Below are positions 33,614 through 43,300 of a DNA stretch of 64,000 bases, one piece after another (the stretch's first letter is position 1; each line of letters opens with the position of its first letter). The notes below the pieces were generated by a model, which was not told the DNA's origin, did no database searches, and worked only from the letters and a program-made list of their open reading frames with translations. A program made the position numbers and the translations under genes. The DNA is from Mycobacterium sp. 1164966.3. GTDB lineage: Bacteria; Actinomycetota; Actinomycetes; Mycobacteriales; Mycobacteriaceae. Location: assembly GCF_001665395.1 (NCBI RefSeq), contig NZ_LZSG01000060.1, forward strand, positions 1 to 64,000. The letters are read 5' to 3'.

Positions 33614-34714
33614 TCAGGTGCTGACGAGTGATGCCAAGCGCTGGGCATGGTGGTCGGGGCTGCCGAAGATCATTTCGGTGACCTTGGCCCGCCGAACGTA
33701 GAGATGTGCGTCGTGCTCCCAGGTGAATCCGATGCCGCCGTGGATTCGCATGTTGTCCAACGCGACTTGCAGAAAGGCTTCCGAGCAGGCCATCTTCGCC
33801 ACTGACGCAGCGATCGGCAGGTCGTTGCCGTCGGCGGTTTCCGCAGCATGGACGGCGGCTGAGCGGGCGCCCTCGACGAGCACCAGCATGTCGGCACACC
33901 GGTGTTTGATGGCCTGAAAGCTGCCGATGGGTCGCCCGAACTGGATTCGCTCCTGGGCGTAGCCCACGGCCATGTCGAGGCAGCGTTGGGCGGCACCGAC
34001 CTGCTCAGAGGCCAGTGCAGCGATCGCGAGGTCGCAGGTGCGGGCCAAGCCCGCGGCTGCGTCACCCTCGGTTCCGATCAACCGGGCGGGGACGTCGTGG
34101 AACTGTAAACGTGCGATTTTTCGCGTGCGGTCCAGAGTCGTGAGCGGTGCACGGGTGAGCCCGTCGGCGTCCCCCGACATCGCGAACAGCGACGTGCCTG
34201 CGCTCGTATTCGCCGCGGCCAGAACAACATCGGCGCTGTGGCCGTCGAGGACGAGAGCCGTTTCGCCCTGAATCCGATGACCGGGACCGTCGGTGTGTGC
34301 CGTCAGCGTGACGGCTTCCGCATCCCAGGCATCGAGCTGGCCGTTAAGGACGAGCGTCGCGGTCGTGGATCCGTCGACGAAACCCGGTAGGTAGTCGCCC
34401 ATTGCGCTGGTGTCGCCACTGCACAGGATCGCTTGCGTGGCCAGTGCGACGGTGGAGAAGAACGGTGCACATAACAGCGCGGCGCCCATCTCCTCGAACA
34501 CGACTGCGAGTTCGGACAACGTGGCACCGGCGCCGCCGAACTCCTCGGGAACGGCGATGCCGTGCAGTCCGAGCTCGCCGGCCATTTGACGCCACTCGGC
34601 CTGGTCGTATCCCGGCTCGGTGGCCATCAGTTCGCGAACCCGCCCGGTCGGCGACGTGACCTCCAGAAACCCCCGCACCGCCTGCCGGAGTTCGTCGGTC
34701 TCATCGATCGCCAT
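33614..34714 (-). CDS. Acyl-CoA dehydrogenase, small-subunit type
   Basis: 366 residues. It begins MAIDETDELRQAVRGFLEVT and contains RIQFGRPIGSFQAIKHRCAD and RIHGGIGFTWEHDAHLYVRR. It has no SEPGAGSD-like flavin loop, so it needs a full-length partner; none is adjacent, and 44106-45353 is the only large-type subunit in the window without a neighbour. The divergent promoter gap to 34824 holds a perfect operator palindrome. Confidence 0.85.
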   Translation of the reverse strand: MAIDETDELRQAVRGFLEVTSPTGRVRELMATEPGYDQAEWRQMAGELGLHGIAVPEEFGGAGATLSELAVVFEEMGAALLCAPFFSTVALATQAILCSGDTSAMGDYLPGFVDGSTTATLVLNGQLDAWDAEAVTLTAHTDGPGHRIQGETALVLDGHSADVVLAAANTSAGTSLFAMSGDADGLTRAPLTTLDRTRKIARLQFHDVPARLIGTEGDAAAGLARTCDLAIAALASEQVGAAQRCLDMAVGYAQERIQFGRPIGSFQAIKHRCADMLVLVEGARSAAVHAAETADGNDLPIAASVAKMACSEAFLQVALDNMRIHGGIGFTWEHDAHLYVRRAKVTEMIFGSPDHHAQRLASLVST

Positions 34715-34789
34715 GCGCTGCCTTCCGGTGCGCCCAGCCCGACCCGGGATAGGCATTCCCGGACGAGGATAGTATCTTTTCTGAAATAG

Positions 34790-34805
34790 GAGAATCATCA
34801 TTCTC
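34790..34805. promoter_or_regulatory. Operator site of the GAGAAY-N4-RTTCTC family (site 5)
   Basis: GAGAAT-CATC-ATTCTC, a perfect palindrome between the divergent acyl-CoA dehydrogenase (start 34714) and amidohydrolase (start 34824). Confidence 0.7.
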
Positions 34806-34823
34806 GCATGAAGGAGCCGCGCG

Positions 34824-36020
34824 GTGACGACCAAACTCGACTACGGGATCATCGACTGCGATACGCATTGCTACGAGACTCGGGATGCGTTTACCCGCCA
34901 CCTGCCCAAAGAGTTCCAGGATCGCGCCATCACTACCGTGCGCGGAGCGGACGGGGTCGAGGTGATCCTCGCCGGCCATCGTGTCGCAACCTTCAACAGT
35001 GAAGGGGGGCTGGGTCTGGACGTCGCATACCGCCCCGGATCGCTGAAAGAGATGCTGAGGCAGATGGGAACCGGCAACCCGGAGGAGTCCTACGAGCCGC
35101 AGCCGATGCAACCCGAATACATCGAGCGTTCAGCACGGCTCGCGGTGATGGAGAAGCAGAACGTCGAGCGGATGGTGATCTATCCGAGCGGCATGGCCCT
35201 GTCTGCCGAGCACTACGTTGATGACACCGCGGCGCTGTATGCCAATCTCCGGTCGTTCAACCGATGGTTCGACGAGGAGTGGGGGTTCAACTACCAGGAC
35301 CGCATCTACGCGACCGGGCTGCTTTCACTTCGCGACCTCGACTCGGCCGTCGCCGAAACGGACGCATTGATCGCGCAGGGCGCAAAGTTTGTCCTGCTGC
35401 CAACGGGCCCGGCATACGGTAGGTCTCCAGGCGACCCCTACTTTGACCCGATTTACGCCAGGCTTCAGGAAGCCAACTGTGTCCTGGTGTTCCACATCAT
35501 GCCTTTCTGGTACTTCGATGCGATCTCACCTGCTTGGGGCCACTGCGCAGATCCTGCCTCGTGGCACATGTCGGCCTGGCAGTGGATGAACATCTACGGC
35601 CAGCGCCCAATCGAGGACACCCTGTCAGCCCTGATCTTCGACAACCTGTTCGGCCGATTCCCACGGTTGAACGTGCTTGTCGCCGAACACGGTGCAGAGT
35701 GGGTGCCGTTCTTCACCAAGCACATGGACAAAAGCCGCGGCATGGGCCGAAATGGTCCATGGATCGGCGGGAAACTGACGGAAAAGCCGTCCGCCATCTT
35801 CCGGCAGCACGTTCGGGTGGTGCCGTATCCCGAGGACGACACTCCCGCGATCGTCAACAGCCTGGGCTACGACGACTGCCTCGTCATGGGCTCCGACTAC
35901 CCGCATGCGGAAGGGCTGGCCGAGCCCGCCGACTTCGTCAAATTGCTCGACCCGCTCGACGATGCCACCAAGAAACGGATCATGCGTGACAACGCTGACC
36001 AGTTGATAGGGCGGAGCTAA
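34824..36020 (+). CDS. Amidohydrolase family 2 protein, DNHMYE-like subgroup (variant)
   Basis: 398 residues from GTG. The first metal motif is Asp11-x-Asp13-Thr-His15-x2-Glu18 (IIDCDTHCYE). Further likely ligands are in VFHIMPFWYF and VAEHGAEWVP, and the terminal motif is MGSDYPHAEG. It is the most diverged of the three DNHMYE-type paralogs. It is the first gene of a five-gene-like run with two FadE subunits and a ligase (34824-39747), spaced 6 bp from the next gene, which suggests that its product is an acid that is then activated and oxidised. Confidence 0.83.
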   Translation: MTTKLDYGIIDCDTHCYETRDAFTRHLPKEFQDRAITTVRGADGVEVILAGHRVATFNSEGGLGLDVAYRPGSLKEMLRQMGTGNPEESYEPQPMQPEYIERSARLAVMEKQNVERMVIYPSGMALSAEHYVDDTAALYANLRSFNRWFDEEWGFNYQDRIYATGLLSLRDLDSAVAETDALIAQGAKFVLLPTGPAYGRSPGDPYFDPIYARLQEANCVLVFHIMPFWYFDAISPAWGHCADPASWHMSAWQWMNIYGQRPIEDTLSALIFDNLFGRFPRLNVLVAEHGAEWVPFFTKHMDKSRGMGRNGPWIGGKLTEKPSAIFRQHVRVVPYPEDDTPAIVNSLGYDDCLVMGSDYPHAEGLAEPADFVKLLDPLDDATKKRIMRDNADQLIGRS

Positions 36021-36026
36021 AACTCC

Positions 36027-37001
36027 ATGGCTGACGCAGACGGGGTGGACGTCGACCTCGTTCTGCTGCGCGCATCGGCACGCGATTTCCTGACTGGCCG
36101 GGTCGCCCAGGACTCCGTCAAAGAGCTCGCGGCGACGGACTGGACGGGGCTGCTCGTCGAGGAGAATCTTGGTGGCAGCGGATGGCGCCCGGTTGAGACG
36201 ACAGTTATCGCCGAGGAACTCGGCCGCGCGCGGAACTCCTCGACGTGGTTCGGCTGCGTGCTGGCAGCTGCGGCATTGACTTCGGCCCCCCGCGACGTGC
36301 GGGACCGATGGCTGCGTGCGATGCTCGACGGAACCGCGACCGCAGGCTGTGCGCTGTCCGGCGACACCGTTCGGGTTGCGCGCGGCGACGCGATCGATAT
36401 CTTGATCACGCTGGGGCACAACGGGATCCATGTATTCGAGGCGTCTCAAGCAATGCCGAGGAGCGCCGACGACGAACTGCTGGATGTCGACCGCGCCGCA
36501 TGGCGTGTCAATGTCGCTGGGACACAGGGTGTTCTGATCGCCGGTCCGCAACGAGCCGCTCAGCTGCTAGCGGTGGCCAGGGTTCTGCTCAGCGCGGATT
36601 CGCTAGGAGCGCTATCGGGCACATTCGAGCGGCTGGTCGGCTACCTGAAGGGGCGCACCGCCTTCGGTGTGCCGATCGCGAGTTTCCAAGCGGTGCAACA
36701 CCGGCTGGTGGATCTATTGATCTTCGAGGTGAAGGCCCGCGCGGTCGTCATGAAGGCTGCCCGCGCCCTGGCGGCCGGTGACCTTGCGGATGACGCCGTC
36801 GCTTTGTCCGCGGCGGCGCACGCGTTCGTCACTGCAAAGGCGACCGCTGCCGTCGACGAATGCATGCAACTGTCCGGGGGCATCGGTTTCACCTGGGAGT
36901 ACCCGCTGCACCATGAGCTGCGCCGGGTCTTCACCAACGCCTATCTGCTCGGCACGGCTCGTTCCAGTCGGGCGCTTTTTGCGGAAAGGACGGGCTGGTG
37001 A
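36027..37001 (+). CDS. Acyl-CoA dehydrogenase, small-subunit type
   Basis: 324 residues, short for the family. The N-terminal half is diverged (VDLVLLRASARDFLTGRVAQ); the C-terminal half has TAFGVPIASFQAVQHRLVDL and LSGGIGFTWEYPLHHELRRV. There is no flavin loop, so it is the partner subunit of 36998-38197, joined by a GTGA overlap. Such alpha2-beta2 FadE pairs are typical for steroid and bulky acyl-CoA substrates in mycobacteria. Confidence 0.85.
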   Translation: MADADGVDVDLVLLRASARDFLTGRVAQDSVKELAATDWTGLLVEENLGGSGWRPVETTVIAEELGRARNSSTWFGCVLAAAALTSAPRDVRDRWLRAMLDGTATAGCALSGDTVRVARGDAIDILITLGHNGIHVFEASQAMPRSADDELLDVDRAAWRVNVAGTQGVLIAGPQRAAQLLAVARVLLSADSLGALSGTFERLVGYLKGRTAFGVPIASFQAVQHRLVDLLIFEVKARAVVMKAARALAAGDLADDAVALSAAAHAFVTAKATAAVDECMQLSGGIGFTWEYPLHHELRRVFTNAYLLGTARSSRALFAERTGW

Positions 37002-38197
37002 GCGCCGCAGTTGTCCGACCAAGCGACGCGCAGTTGACGGAGTTCAGACAGCGCGTCAGAGCGCATATCGCTGAATACGCGCCGACATTCGAAGCGAGGG
37101 AAGGGCGCCGGGCACCGGAAAACGCCGAGGAGGAAGCGCAGTTGCGTAGATGGTTCGCCACGTTGTTCGCCGCGGGCTTCGTGGGCGCAGACTGGCCCGT
37201 CGAGCATGGCGGCCGCGCCGATCATCACCCGCTGCATGACCGCATCGTCAGCGAGGAAATCCTGCGTGCCCGTGCTCCGCGGCCCGTCGACCAGGTGAAC
37301 CTTGCGGCCCACGTGCTGCTGCATTTTGGGTCGGTCGACCAGAAGGCCGCATGGCTCTCACCCATTCGCCGCAGCGAGCATATCTGGTGCCAGTTGCTCA
37401 GCGAGCCTGACGCCGGCAGCGATATCGCCGCCATCCGCAGCAAGGCTGTCCAGCAGCCCGACGGAACGTGGGTGATCGACGGTCAAAAGATCTGGATCAC
37501 CGACGGACATTGGGCCGACATGGGGCTAGCGCTCATCCGCACCGACCCGAATTCATCGCGACACCACGGCCTTTCGGTGTTTGCGGTGCCGATGTCGACG
37601 CCTGGCGTCGAGGTTCGTCCGATCCGGACGATCAACGAGGCGATCGAGGTGAACGAAGTGTTCCTCGACGGCGCGACGGTGCCCGCAGCAAGCCTGATCG
37701 GCGAGGTCGGCCAGGGTTGGTCGATCATCATGGCGGGCTTGGACTTCGAACGCTTCGGGATCGGCGCCAACGTCATCTTGCTCGAGCTGCTGATCGATGA
37801 TCTGGTGATGGTGGCGCGCAACGCCATTCTTGACGGCACCCCAGCGCTCCAACACGATGACATCCGCCATGCAGTTGCCGAGCTCGCGGTCGAAGTCGAA
37901 GTGGCCAAGTCTTTCATCGATGACCATGTCGAACGTCTCGTCACCGGTGCCGAGCAACCGGGTGACGGTTCAATCGCCAAGCTGAGTTTCGCCGAGACCT
38001 ACCACCGGGTTTCGGCATACGGCGCCGAACTCGCGGCGACGGTGTGCACGGTAACTGCCGATCCGAGTGTCGAACAGGCCAAACAACGTCTGCGAGAATG
38101 CTGGCTGTGGTCACGCGCCTATACGATTTCCGGCGGAAGTTCCGAGATGATGCGTAACATCCTCGCCAAACGTCGGCTTTTGTTGCCGAGCCGGTGA
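36998..38197 (+). CDS. Acyl-CoA dehydrogenase, FAD-loop subunit
   Basis: 399 residues with IWCQLLSEPDAGSDIAAI (flavin/substrate loop), WVIDGQKIWITDGHWADMG and the terminal ISGGSSEMMRNILAKRRLLL. It pairs with the short subunit 36027-37001, which it overlaps by 4 bp, and overlaps the ligase gene at 38194 likewise. Introduces a double bond into an acyl-CoA of unknown structure. Confidence 0.88.
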   Translation: MSAAVVRPSDAQLTEFRQRVRAHIAEYAPTFEAREGRRAPENAEEEAQLRRWFATLFAAGFVGADWPVEHGGRADHHPLHDRIVSEEILRARAPRPVDQVNLAAHVLLHFGSVDQKAAWLSPIRRSEHIWCQLLSEPDAGSDIAAIRSKAVQQPDGTWVIDGQKIWITDGHWADMGLALIRTDPNSSRHHGLSVFAVPMSTPGVEVRPIRTINEAIEVNEVFLDGATVPAASLIGEVGQGWSIIMAGLDFERFGIGANVILLELLIDDLVMVARNAILDGTPALQHDDIRHAVAELAVEVEVAKSFIDDHVERLVTGAEQPGDGSIAKLSFAETYHRVSAYGAELAATVCTVTADPSVEQAKQRLRECWLWSRAYTISGGSSEMMRNILAKRRLLLPSR

Positions 38198-39747
38198 GTA
38201 CGGAAGTGCCCGACGGAACGTACTGGGGTCTCGTCGACGCGGTGGCGCAAGAACATCCGGACCGAGTTGTTCTCGCGGACGACTTCGGTCGCAGCCTGAC
38301 CTGCGGCCAACTTCGCGACGAGGCATTGCGGACGGCAGCGGCGCTGGCCGCTTTCGGGGTGGGAGAGGGCACTGTGGTGTCGTGGCAATTGCCGACCACA
38401 TTGGAAACGATGGTGGTGATGGTCGCACTTACCCGATTAGGTGCCGTGCAGAATCCCATCCTGCCGATTTGGCGTCAACGTGAAGTTCGCTTCGCGACCG
38501 GACAACTCGGGACTGAGGTTTTGGTCGTGCCCGGTCAGTGGCGCGGTTTCGACCACACCGCGCTTGCCCGGGAACTAGCGGCGCAACAGCCGATGGCCGT
38601 CGTGCTTATCGACCATGACGCGCCGATCACCGCGGCGCTGCGGTTGCCGACCGGCGATCCGGCCACGCTGCCTGCGCCGCCGGCATCCGCTGAGGCCCCA
38701 CGCTGGGTCTACTACTCCTCGGGTACCACGGCGGCGCCGAAAGGTGCTCGGCATTGCGACCGTTCGGTGATCGCGGGTTCTGCGGGGGTGGTCGGCATCG
38801 TGGGGGCATCGAGTAGTGACGTCAACCCAATCGCATTTCCGATCTCGCACATCGGTGGCGCGGCGATGCTCGCGGGCAGCTTGCGGACCGGCATGCGGTT
38901 GGTGCTGTTCGACACGTTCGATCCCGCGACCACACCGCAGGCGATCGCCGCACACCGGCCAACTCTGTTAGGCACTGCGACGCCGTTTTTTGTCGCGTTC
39001 ATGGCCGCGCAGCGCGCCCACGGAGCCCAACCGCTCTACCCGGATCTACGTGGGTGCGTCGCCGGTGGCGCGCCGATCACGGCAGAGTTGGGACGGCAAG
39101 TGCGGGAAACGTTTTCGGTGAACGGCGTCGCCAATTCCTGGGGTTTGACTGAGTTCCCGGTCGCGACGTCGCAGCAACCGGAAGCCGCCCCGGATCTCCT
39201 CGACCGGACGGTGGGACGTCCGGTTGCGGGAGTGTCTGTGCGCGTCGTCGACGACAGCGAGCGCGAGGTTAGCGTCGGTCAGGAAGGTGAACTTCGGCTC
39301 AAGGGACCGCAGTGCTTCCTGGGATATGTCGACGGTTCGTTGGACGCCGGCGCATTTGACAACGACGGGTGGTTCCGCAGTGGCGATCTCGGACGCATCG
39401 ACGGCGACGGTAACGTCACCATCACTGGCCGCGTCAAGGATGCGATCATCCGCAACGCCGAGAACATTTCGGCGCTGGAAATCGAGGACCTACTGGCCGC
39501 CCATCCCGCAGTGGCCGACGTCGCGGTCATCGGGGTCCCGGATCCTCGCACGGGTGAACGGGTTTGCGCGGTCGTTGTCGCTGAGCCCGGACGCGAACTG
39601 ACACTCGACGTGTTGGCCGGACACTGCCAGGCGCACGGCTTGAGCCGGCACAAATTTCCGGAGCGACTCGAAGTGGTGGGAGCGCTGCCGCGAAACCTTA
39701 CTGGGAAGGTGCTGAAGAACGAACTGCGTGCGCGGTTCGGTTCCTGA
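38194..39747 (+). CDS. Acyl-CoA ligase (AMP-forming)
   Basis: A 517-residue ANL enzyme. A3 motif VYYSSGTTAAPKGARHC; GVANSWGLTEFPVA (A5); FRSGDLGRIDGDGNVTITGR (A7/A8); C-terminal Lys in RNLTGKVLKNEL. The start codon GTG overlaps the preceding FadE stop. It should activate the acid produced by the amidohydrolase or by upstream oxidation before the FadE pair acts. Confidence 0.9.
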   Translation: MSTEVPDGTYWGLVDAVAQEHPDRVVLADDFGRSLTCGQLRDEALRTAAALAAFGVGEGTVVSWQLPTTLETMVVMVALTRLGAVQNPILPIWRQREVRFATGQLGTEVLVVPGQWRGFDHTALARELAAQQPMAVVLIDHDAPITAALRLPTGDPATLPAPPASAEAPRWVYYSSGTTAAPKGARHCDRSVIAGSAGVVGIVGASSSDVNPIAFPISHIGGAAMLAGSLRTGMRLVLFDTFDPATTPQAIAAHRPTLLGTATPFFVAFMAAQRAHGAQPLYPDLRGCVAGGAPITAELGRQVRETFSVNGVANSWGLTEFPVATSQQPEAAPDLLDRTVGRPVAGVSVRVVDDSEREVSVGQEGELRLKGPQCFLGYVDGSLDAGAFDNDGWFRSGDLGRIDGDGNVTITGRVKDAIIRNAENISALEIEDLLAAHPAVADVAVIGVPDPRTGERVCAVVVAEPGRELTLDVLAGHCQAHGLSRHKFPERLEVVGALPRNLTGKVLKNELRARFGS

Positions 39748-39751
39748 CTCG

Positions 39752-40945
39752 CTACAGGCCGATGAGCTGCTTCAAATTTCCGCCCATGACGCGTGCCGTG
39801 GTGTCGGCGGGAAGGTTCGCGAGTTCCTTGACGAATTCGGCGGGCTGGGCAAGTCCCTCTGGATGCGGGAAGTCCGAACCGAACATCACCCGGTCGGCGC
39901 CGAGCACGTCGATGAGGTGTGACATGTCCTCTTCATGGAACGGGTTGACCCAAACGTGCCTGCGGAAGACGTCACATGGGTGTTCGCTGAAGTCCTTGGG
40001 CTTCTTGCGATATACCCGGTCGAACACCTCCATCAACCGCTGAGCCCACGACCCGCCGTTCTCGACCACGCCGATGCGCAGGCCGGGGAAGCGCTCGAAC
40101 ACGCCATGGGCGATGAATGCCGCAAGCGTGTCGAAGATGTGGCGGCTCTCTTCGTAGATGAACCCGCGAAGCTTGGTGAGCTGAAACCCCTGGAACTCGT
40201 CGCCGCCTTCCCAATCGTCGACGTAACGGTCGTACCCGGAATCCGAATTGTGCATCTGCACCGAGATACCCGATGACTCGATGAGCCGCCAGAAGTCGTC
40301 GAACTCGGGTAGCGCCGGCGAGCGAGAAGTTCCGTCTGCACGCGGTACCGGGGCCGGCCGGATCAGCACCGTTCGGGCGCCGTTCTCCAGGCACCACTCG
40401 AGTTCCTTGACCCCTCCGGCTGGATCGTTGAGCGAGATCGCGGGCACGGGGAAGATGCGGTTCTGGTAGTTGAACGTCCAGTCGTCGAGCAGCCAGCGGT
40501 TAAAGGCATGCGTCACGCCGTGGGTCAGTTCGGTGTCGGACTTGGTGCGTTCCTCGAGCATGCCCGCCGTGGTCGGGAACATCACCGCGCCGTCGACACC
40601 TTGCTTGTCCATTAGCTCCAGCCGCAGGTCCGGGCGCCGGAACGCGTCGGGGCAGCGGATGGGCTCGGCCAGTTCACGCAGAGACTTGCCCTCGGGATTG
40701 ATGCCGCGGTAGTAGTCGGCCCACGCACCAGGGGTCGGGATCACCTCGTAGGTCGGGTTCGGGATGCACTCGGTGACTACGCCGAGGATCTGCAGCTTCT
40801 TGCGTCCGTTCACGTCGACGAATTTCAGCGCCTCGGAGTACTTCTCGGGTAGATACCGTGTGTAGGCATCGATGGTCTCGTACATGTGGTTGTCGGCGTC
40901 CCAGACCTCGAATGCTTTTCCGTCGGTCACCAGCGCCTCCACCAT
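39752..40945 (-). CDS. Amidohydrolase family 2 protein, DNHMYE subgroup
   Basis: 397 residues, closely related to 30299-31492 along its whole length. First metal motif Asp16-x-Asp18-Asn-His20-x2-Glu23 (WDADNHMYE); VQMHNSDSGYDRYV; IAHGVFERFPGL; MFGSDFPHPEGLAQP. The close similarity of the two suggests a recent duplication with a related substrate. The start codon lies 4 bp from a perfect operator palindrome (40950-40965). Confidence 0.86.
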   Translation of the reverse strand: MVEALVTDGKAFEVWDADNHMYETIDAYTRYLPEKYSEALKFVDVNGRKKLQILGVVTECIPNPTYEVIPTPGAWADYYRGINPEGKSLRELAEPIRCPDAFRRPDLRLELMDKQGVDGAVMFPTTAGMLEERTKSDTELTHGVTHAFNRWLLDDWTFNYQNRIFPVPAISLNDPAGGVKELEWCLENGARTVLIRPAPVPRADGTSRSPALPEFDDFWRLIESSGISVQMHNSDSGYDRYVDDWEGGDEFQGFQLTKLRGFIYEESRHIFDTLAAFIAHGVFERFPGLRIGVVENGGSWAQRLMEVFDRVYRKKPKDFSEHPCDVFRRHVWVNPFHEEDMSHLIDVLGADRVMFGSDFPHPEGLAQPAEFVKELANLPADTTARVMGGNLKQLIGL

Positions 40946-40949
40946 GTGT

Positions 40950-40965
40950 GAGAATGTTTATTCTC
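40950..40965. promoter_or_regulatory. Operator site of the GAGAAY-N4-RTTCTC family (site 6)
   Basis: GAGAAT-GTTT-ATTCTC, perfect and extended by T/A to 18 bp (TGAGAAT and ATTCTCA), immediately upstream of the amidohydrolase start at 40945. Confidence 0.75.
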
Positions 40966-41051
40966 AAGATAGCAAACGGCTGTATACGGCCGCTACCGGC
41001 CCTAGAGGTTCCTGAAGTGGCCGATGCCATGCGCAGCGGCCGACTCAGATA

Positions 41052-42503
41052 TCAGGCGCTAGCCATCCCGGCCAGCTCGCGTCTGACGACCTTGCCGACA
41101 TCGTTGCGCGGCAGCTCTTCAACGAATACCACCCGCACGGGTACGCGGTAGGGCGTCAGGCGTTCACGGCACCAGGCGATTAGGTCGTCTTCGGACAGCG
41201 CGCGGTCGTGACAAGCGACGAACGCCCAGGGCACCTCGCCGAGGCGCTCATCGGGAATCCCGACCACCGCCGCTTCGCGTACTCCCTCGGCGGCCAGCAG
41301 TACATCTTCCACCGTGCCCGGGAAGACCTTCAGGCCACCGCGGTTGATCATGTCCGACACTCGGCCGTCCAGCCACAGGAATCCGTCGTCGTCGAACCAC
41401 CCGAGGTCGCCGGTGCGAAACCAGCCATCATCGGTGAGCCTGTCGAGGAACGCCGGGTCGATCTGGCGAGACGCCGTGGTGGGCGTGCGGACCATCACCT
41501 CGTCGTCGGCGATCGTGACATCAATGCCGGGCAGCGGACGTCCCACCGAACCGAGCTTGGTCTCGCCCCATTCCCGCGCGTCGGCGGCCGACCATCCGAC
41601 GACTTCGCCACCCAGTTCGGTTTGGCCATAGGAGTTGAGCACGATCACACCGAACTTGTCGCGAAACCGACCGGCTTGCACGGGGGACAGGGGAGCGGTG
41701 ATCGATCGCACGATTTTCAGCGGTGACAGGTCGGTGACTGACTCGTCGTGCAGGACCATCGTCAACGCCGCGGGAGGTAGCACCGTGGAGCGCAACTGAT
41801 GCCGCTTGACCAGTGCGGCGAACTCGGAAGGCGAGAACTTGTCCATCAACACGACACCCGAACCCGCCCGAAAGGCGAACAGCACTTGGTAGATCCCGGC
41901 CCACAAGGACAATGAGAGCGGCACGAGGTTCGGCATCGGCGTCCGGTTTGCCTTGGCCGCCACCGGTTTTGCGCCGCGGAGCTTTGCCAACAGGCGGTCG
42001 ATCAGGTCGAGCACGGTGGCATGACGCAGCGGCACCGGCTTCGGCGGCCCAGTGGTTCCCGACGTGAACTGCAGAAGCGCCACGTCCGCGTCGTATTGCC
42101 GCGGTTCGGGCGACGGCTCTGCCGATGGCGACAGTGACCACATCAACTTCGACCCGGCCACGACGGGCAACGTAGATTCCGAGAACCGATGGGCCAGTTC
42201 GGGTGTCGTGATCACAGCGACCGGCCGCAAGGTGGCGAGTTGGGACGTCAGCTCCGCATCGGCGGCGCGCGGGTTGAGCGGCGTGTAGACCCCACCCCCT
42301 TTCCATGTCCCGAACAGAGCGGCCACCGTGGTCGCGTCATTGGGCAGCATGGCGGCGACGACTTGTCCGGTTACCAAACCAGCTTCGGCGAGTACGGCGG
42401 CCAGGCGGTCCGCACTCGCGACCAGGTCGTCGCGCGAGACATCGACGGTCAAAGTGTGCACGGCCGTACCGGGCAGGTCGGCCAGCAATTCGGCGAGACT
42501 CAC
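41052..42503 (-). CDS. Acyl-CoA ligase (AMP-forming), short form
   Basis: A 483-residue ANL enzyme. A3 motif LLQFTSGTTGPPKPVPL; LNSYGQTELGGE (A5); FRTGDLGWFDDDGFLWLDGR (A7/A8); C-terminal Lys in RNDVGKVVRREL. It is the last gene of the long minus-strand unit that runs from 47444 down to 41052 (MaoC, crotonase, FadE, two crotonases, ligase), in which most junctions overlap by 4 bp. Confidence 0.9.
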   Translation of the reverse strand: MSLAELLADLPGTAVHTLTVDVSRDDLVASADRLAAVLAEAGLVTGQVVAAMLPNDATTVAALFGTWKGGGVYTPLNPRAADAELTSQLATLRPVAVITTPELAHRFSESTLPVVAGSKLMWSLSPSAEPSPEPRQYDADVALLQFTSGTTGPPKPVPLRHATVLDLIDRLLAKLRGAKPVAAKANRTPMPNLVPLSLSLWAGIYQVLFAFRAGSGVVLMDKFSPSEFAALVKRHQLRSTVLPPAALTMVLHDESVTDLSPLKIVRSITAPLSPVQAGRFRDKFGVIVLNSYGQTELGGEVVGWSAADAREWGETKLGSVGRPLPGIDVTIADDEVMVRTPTTASRQIDPAFLDRLTDDGWFRTGDLGWFDDDGFLWLDGRVSDMINRGGLKVFPGTVEDVLLAAEGVREAAVVGIPDERLGEVPWAFVACHDRALSEDDLIAWCRERLTPYRVPVRVVFVEELPRNDVGKVVRRELAGMASA

Positions 42504-43300
42504 GAGTCAGGCTCCAGCGGTTGCCAATTGGGTGTGCGTTTGTCGGCGAATGCCTGCGGCCCTTCGTTCTGGTCGGGATGACCCCACATCGACGTCAAGT
42601 GCTTGGCGCCCGCTCGGCACGCATCTGTCAAGCCGTGTTCGAGCGCCCCCCACAACGCGCGCTTGGTCGCCCGCATCGCTGCGGGTGAGTTCATCGCGAT
42701 TTTCTCGGCCAGTTCCTGTGCGACGTCGCGCAGCTTGTCGGGCGGGTCGACGATCTGACTGATCATCCCGAGCTCGTACGCGCGTTGGGCGGTCAGACGT
42801 TCGTGGCTGCCGACGAGCGCCATCCTCAACACCGCCTCGGCGGGCATTTTTCGCATCAGCGCAATGGTCTCCAGCGCGCTGACCTGACCGATGGAGACGT
42901 GCGGGTCGACGAAGGTTGCGTCCGACGACGCGATGACGACATCGGCGTCGGCAACCCAGTGCAATCCACCGCCTGCGCACACCCCGTTGACGGCCGTGAT
43001 GACGGGCTTTCCTACATTGCAATGCCAACCGGTCAACTTCAGGTCCAGGGTGCGCATCGACTCCTGGAACTGCTGCACCGCCTCACCGTCTAGATCCTCA
43101 ACGTCGGCGCCGACCTGAAAGGCCCTGCCATTGCCGGTGTGCACGATGACCCGCACGCTGGGGTCCGCATCCAATTCCGCCCACGCCCTGGGGAATTCCG
43201 CACGCATCGTCGCGTCGTATGCATTGAGTCGATCGGGTCGGTTGTTGATGATCCAGCCGACTGGGCCGCGCCGCTCAACGATGAGCCTCTGGTAGGTCAT
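42500..43300 (-). CDS. Enoyl-CoA hydratase/isomerase (crotonase) family
   Basis: 266 residues. Oxyanion-hole blocks RVIVHTGNGRAFQVGADVED and VNGVCAGGGLHWVADADVVI; family closing RAYELGMISQIVDPPDKL. It hydrates or isomerises an enoyl-CoA. It is clearly a sister of the next upstream gene 43297-44109 (DADVVIASSDATFVDPHVSI against DADIVVAAEEASFVDPHVSV), so the pair arose by tandem duplication. ATGA overlaps on both sides. Confidence 0.88.
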   Translation of the reverse strand: MTYQRLIVERRGPVGWIINNRPDRLNAYDATMRAEFPRAWAELDADPSVRVIVHTGNGRAFQVGADVEDLDGEAVQQFQESMRTLDLKLTGWHCNVGKPVITAVNGVCAGGGLHWVADADVVIASSDATFVDPHVSIGQVSALETIALMRKMPAEAVLRMALVGSHERLTAQRAYELGMISQIVDPPDKLRDVAQELAEKIAMNSPAAMRATKRALWGALEHGLTDACRAGAKHLTSMWGHPDQNEGPQAFADKRTPNWQPLEPDS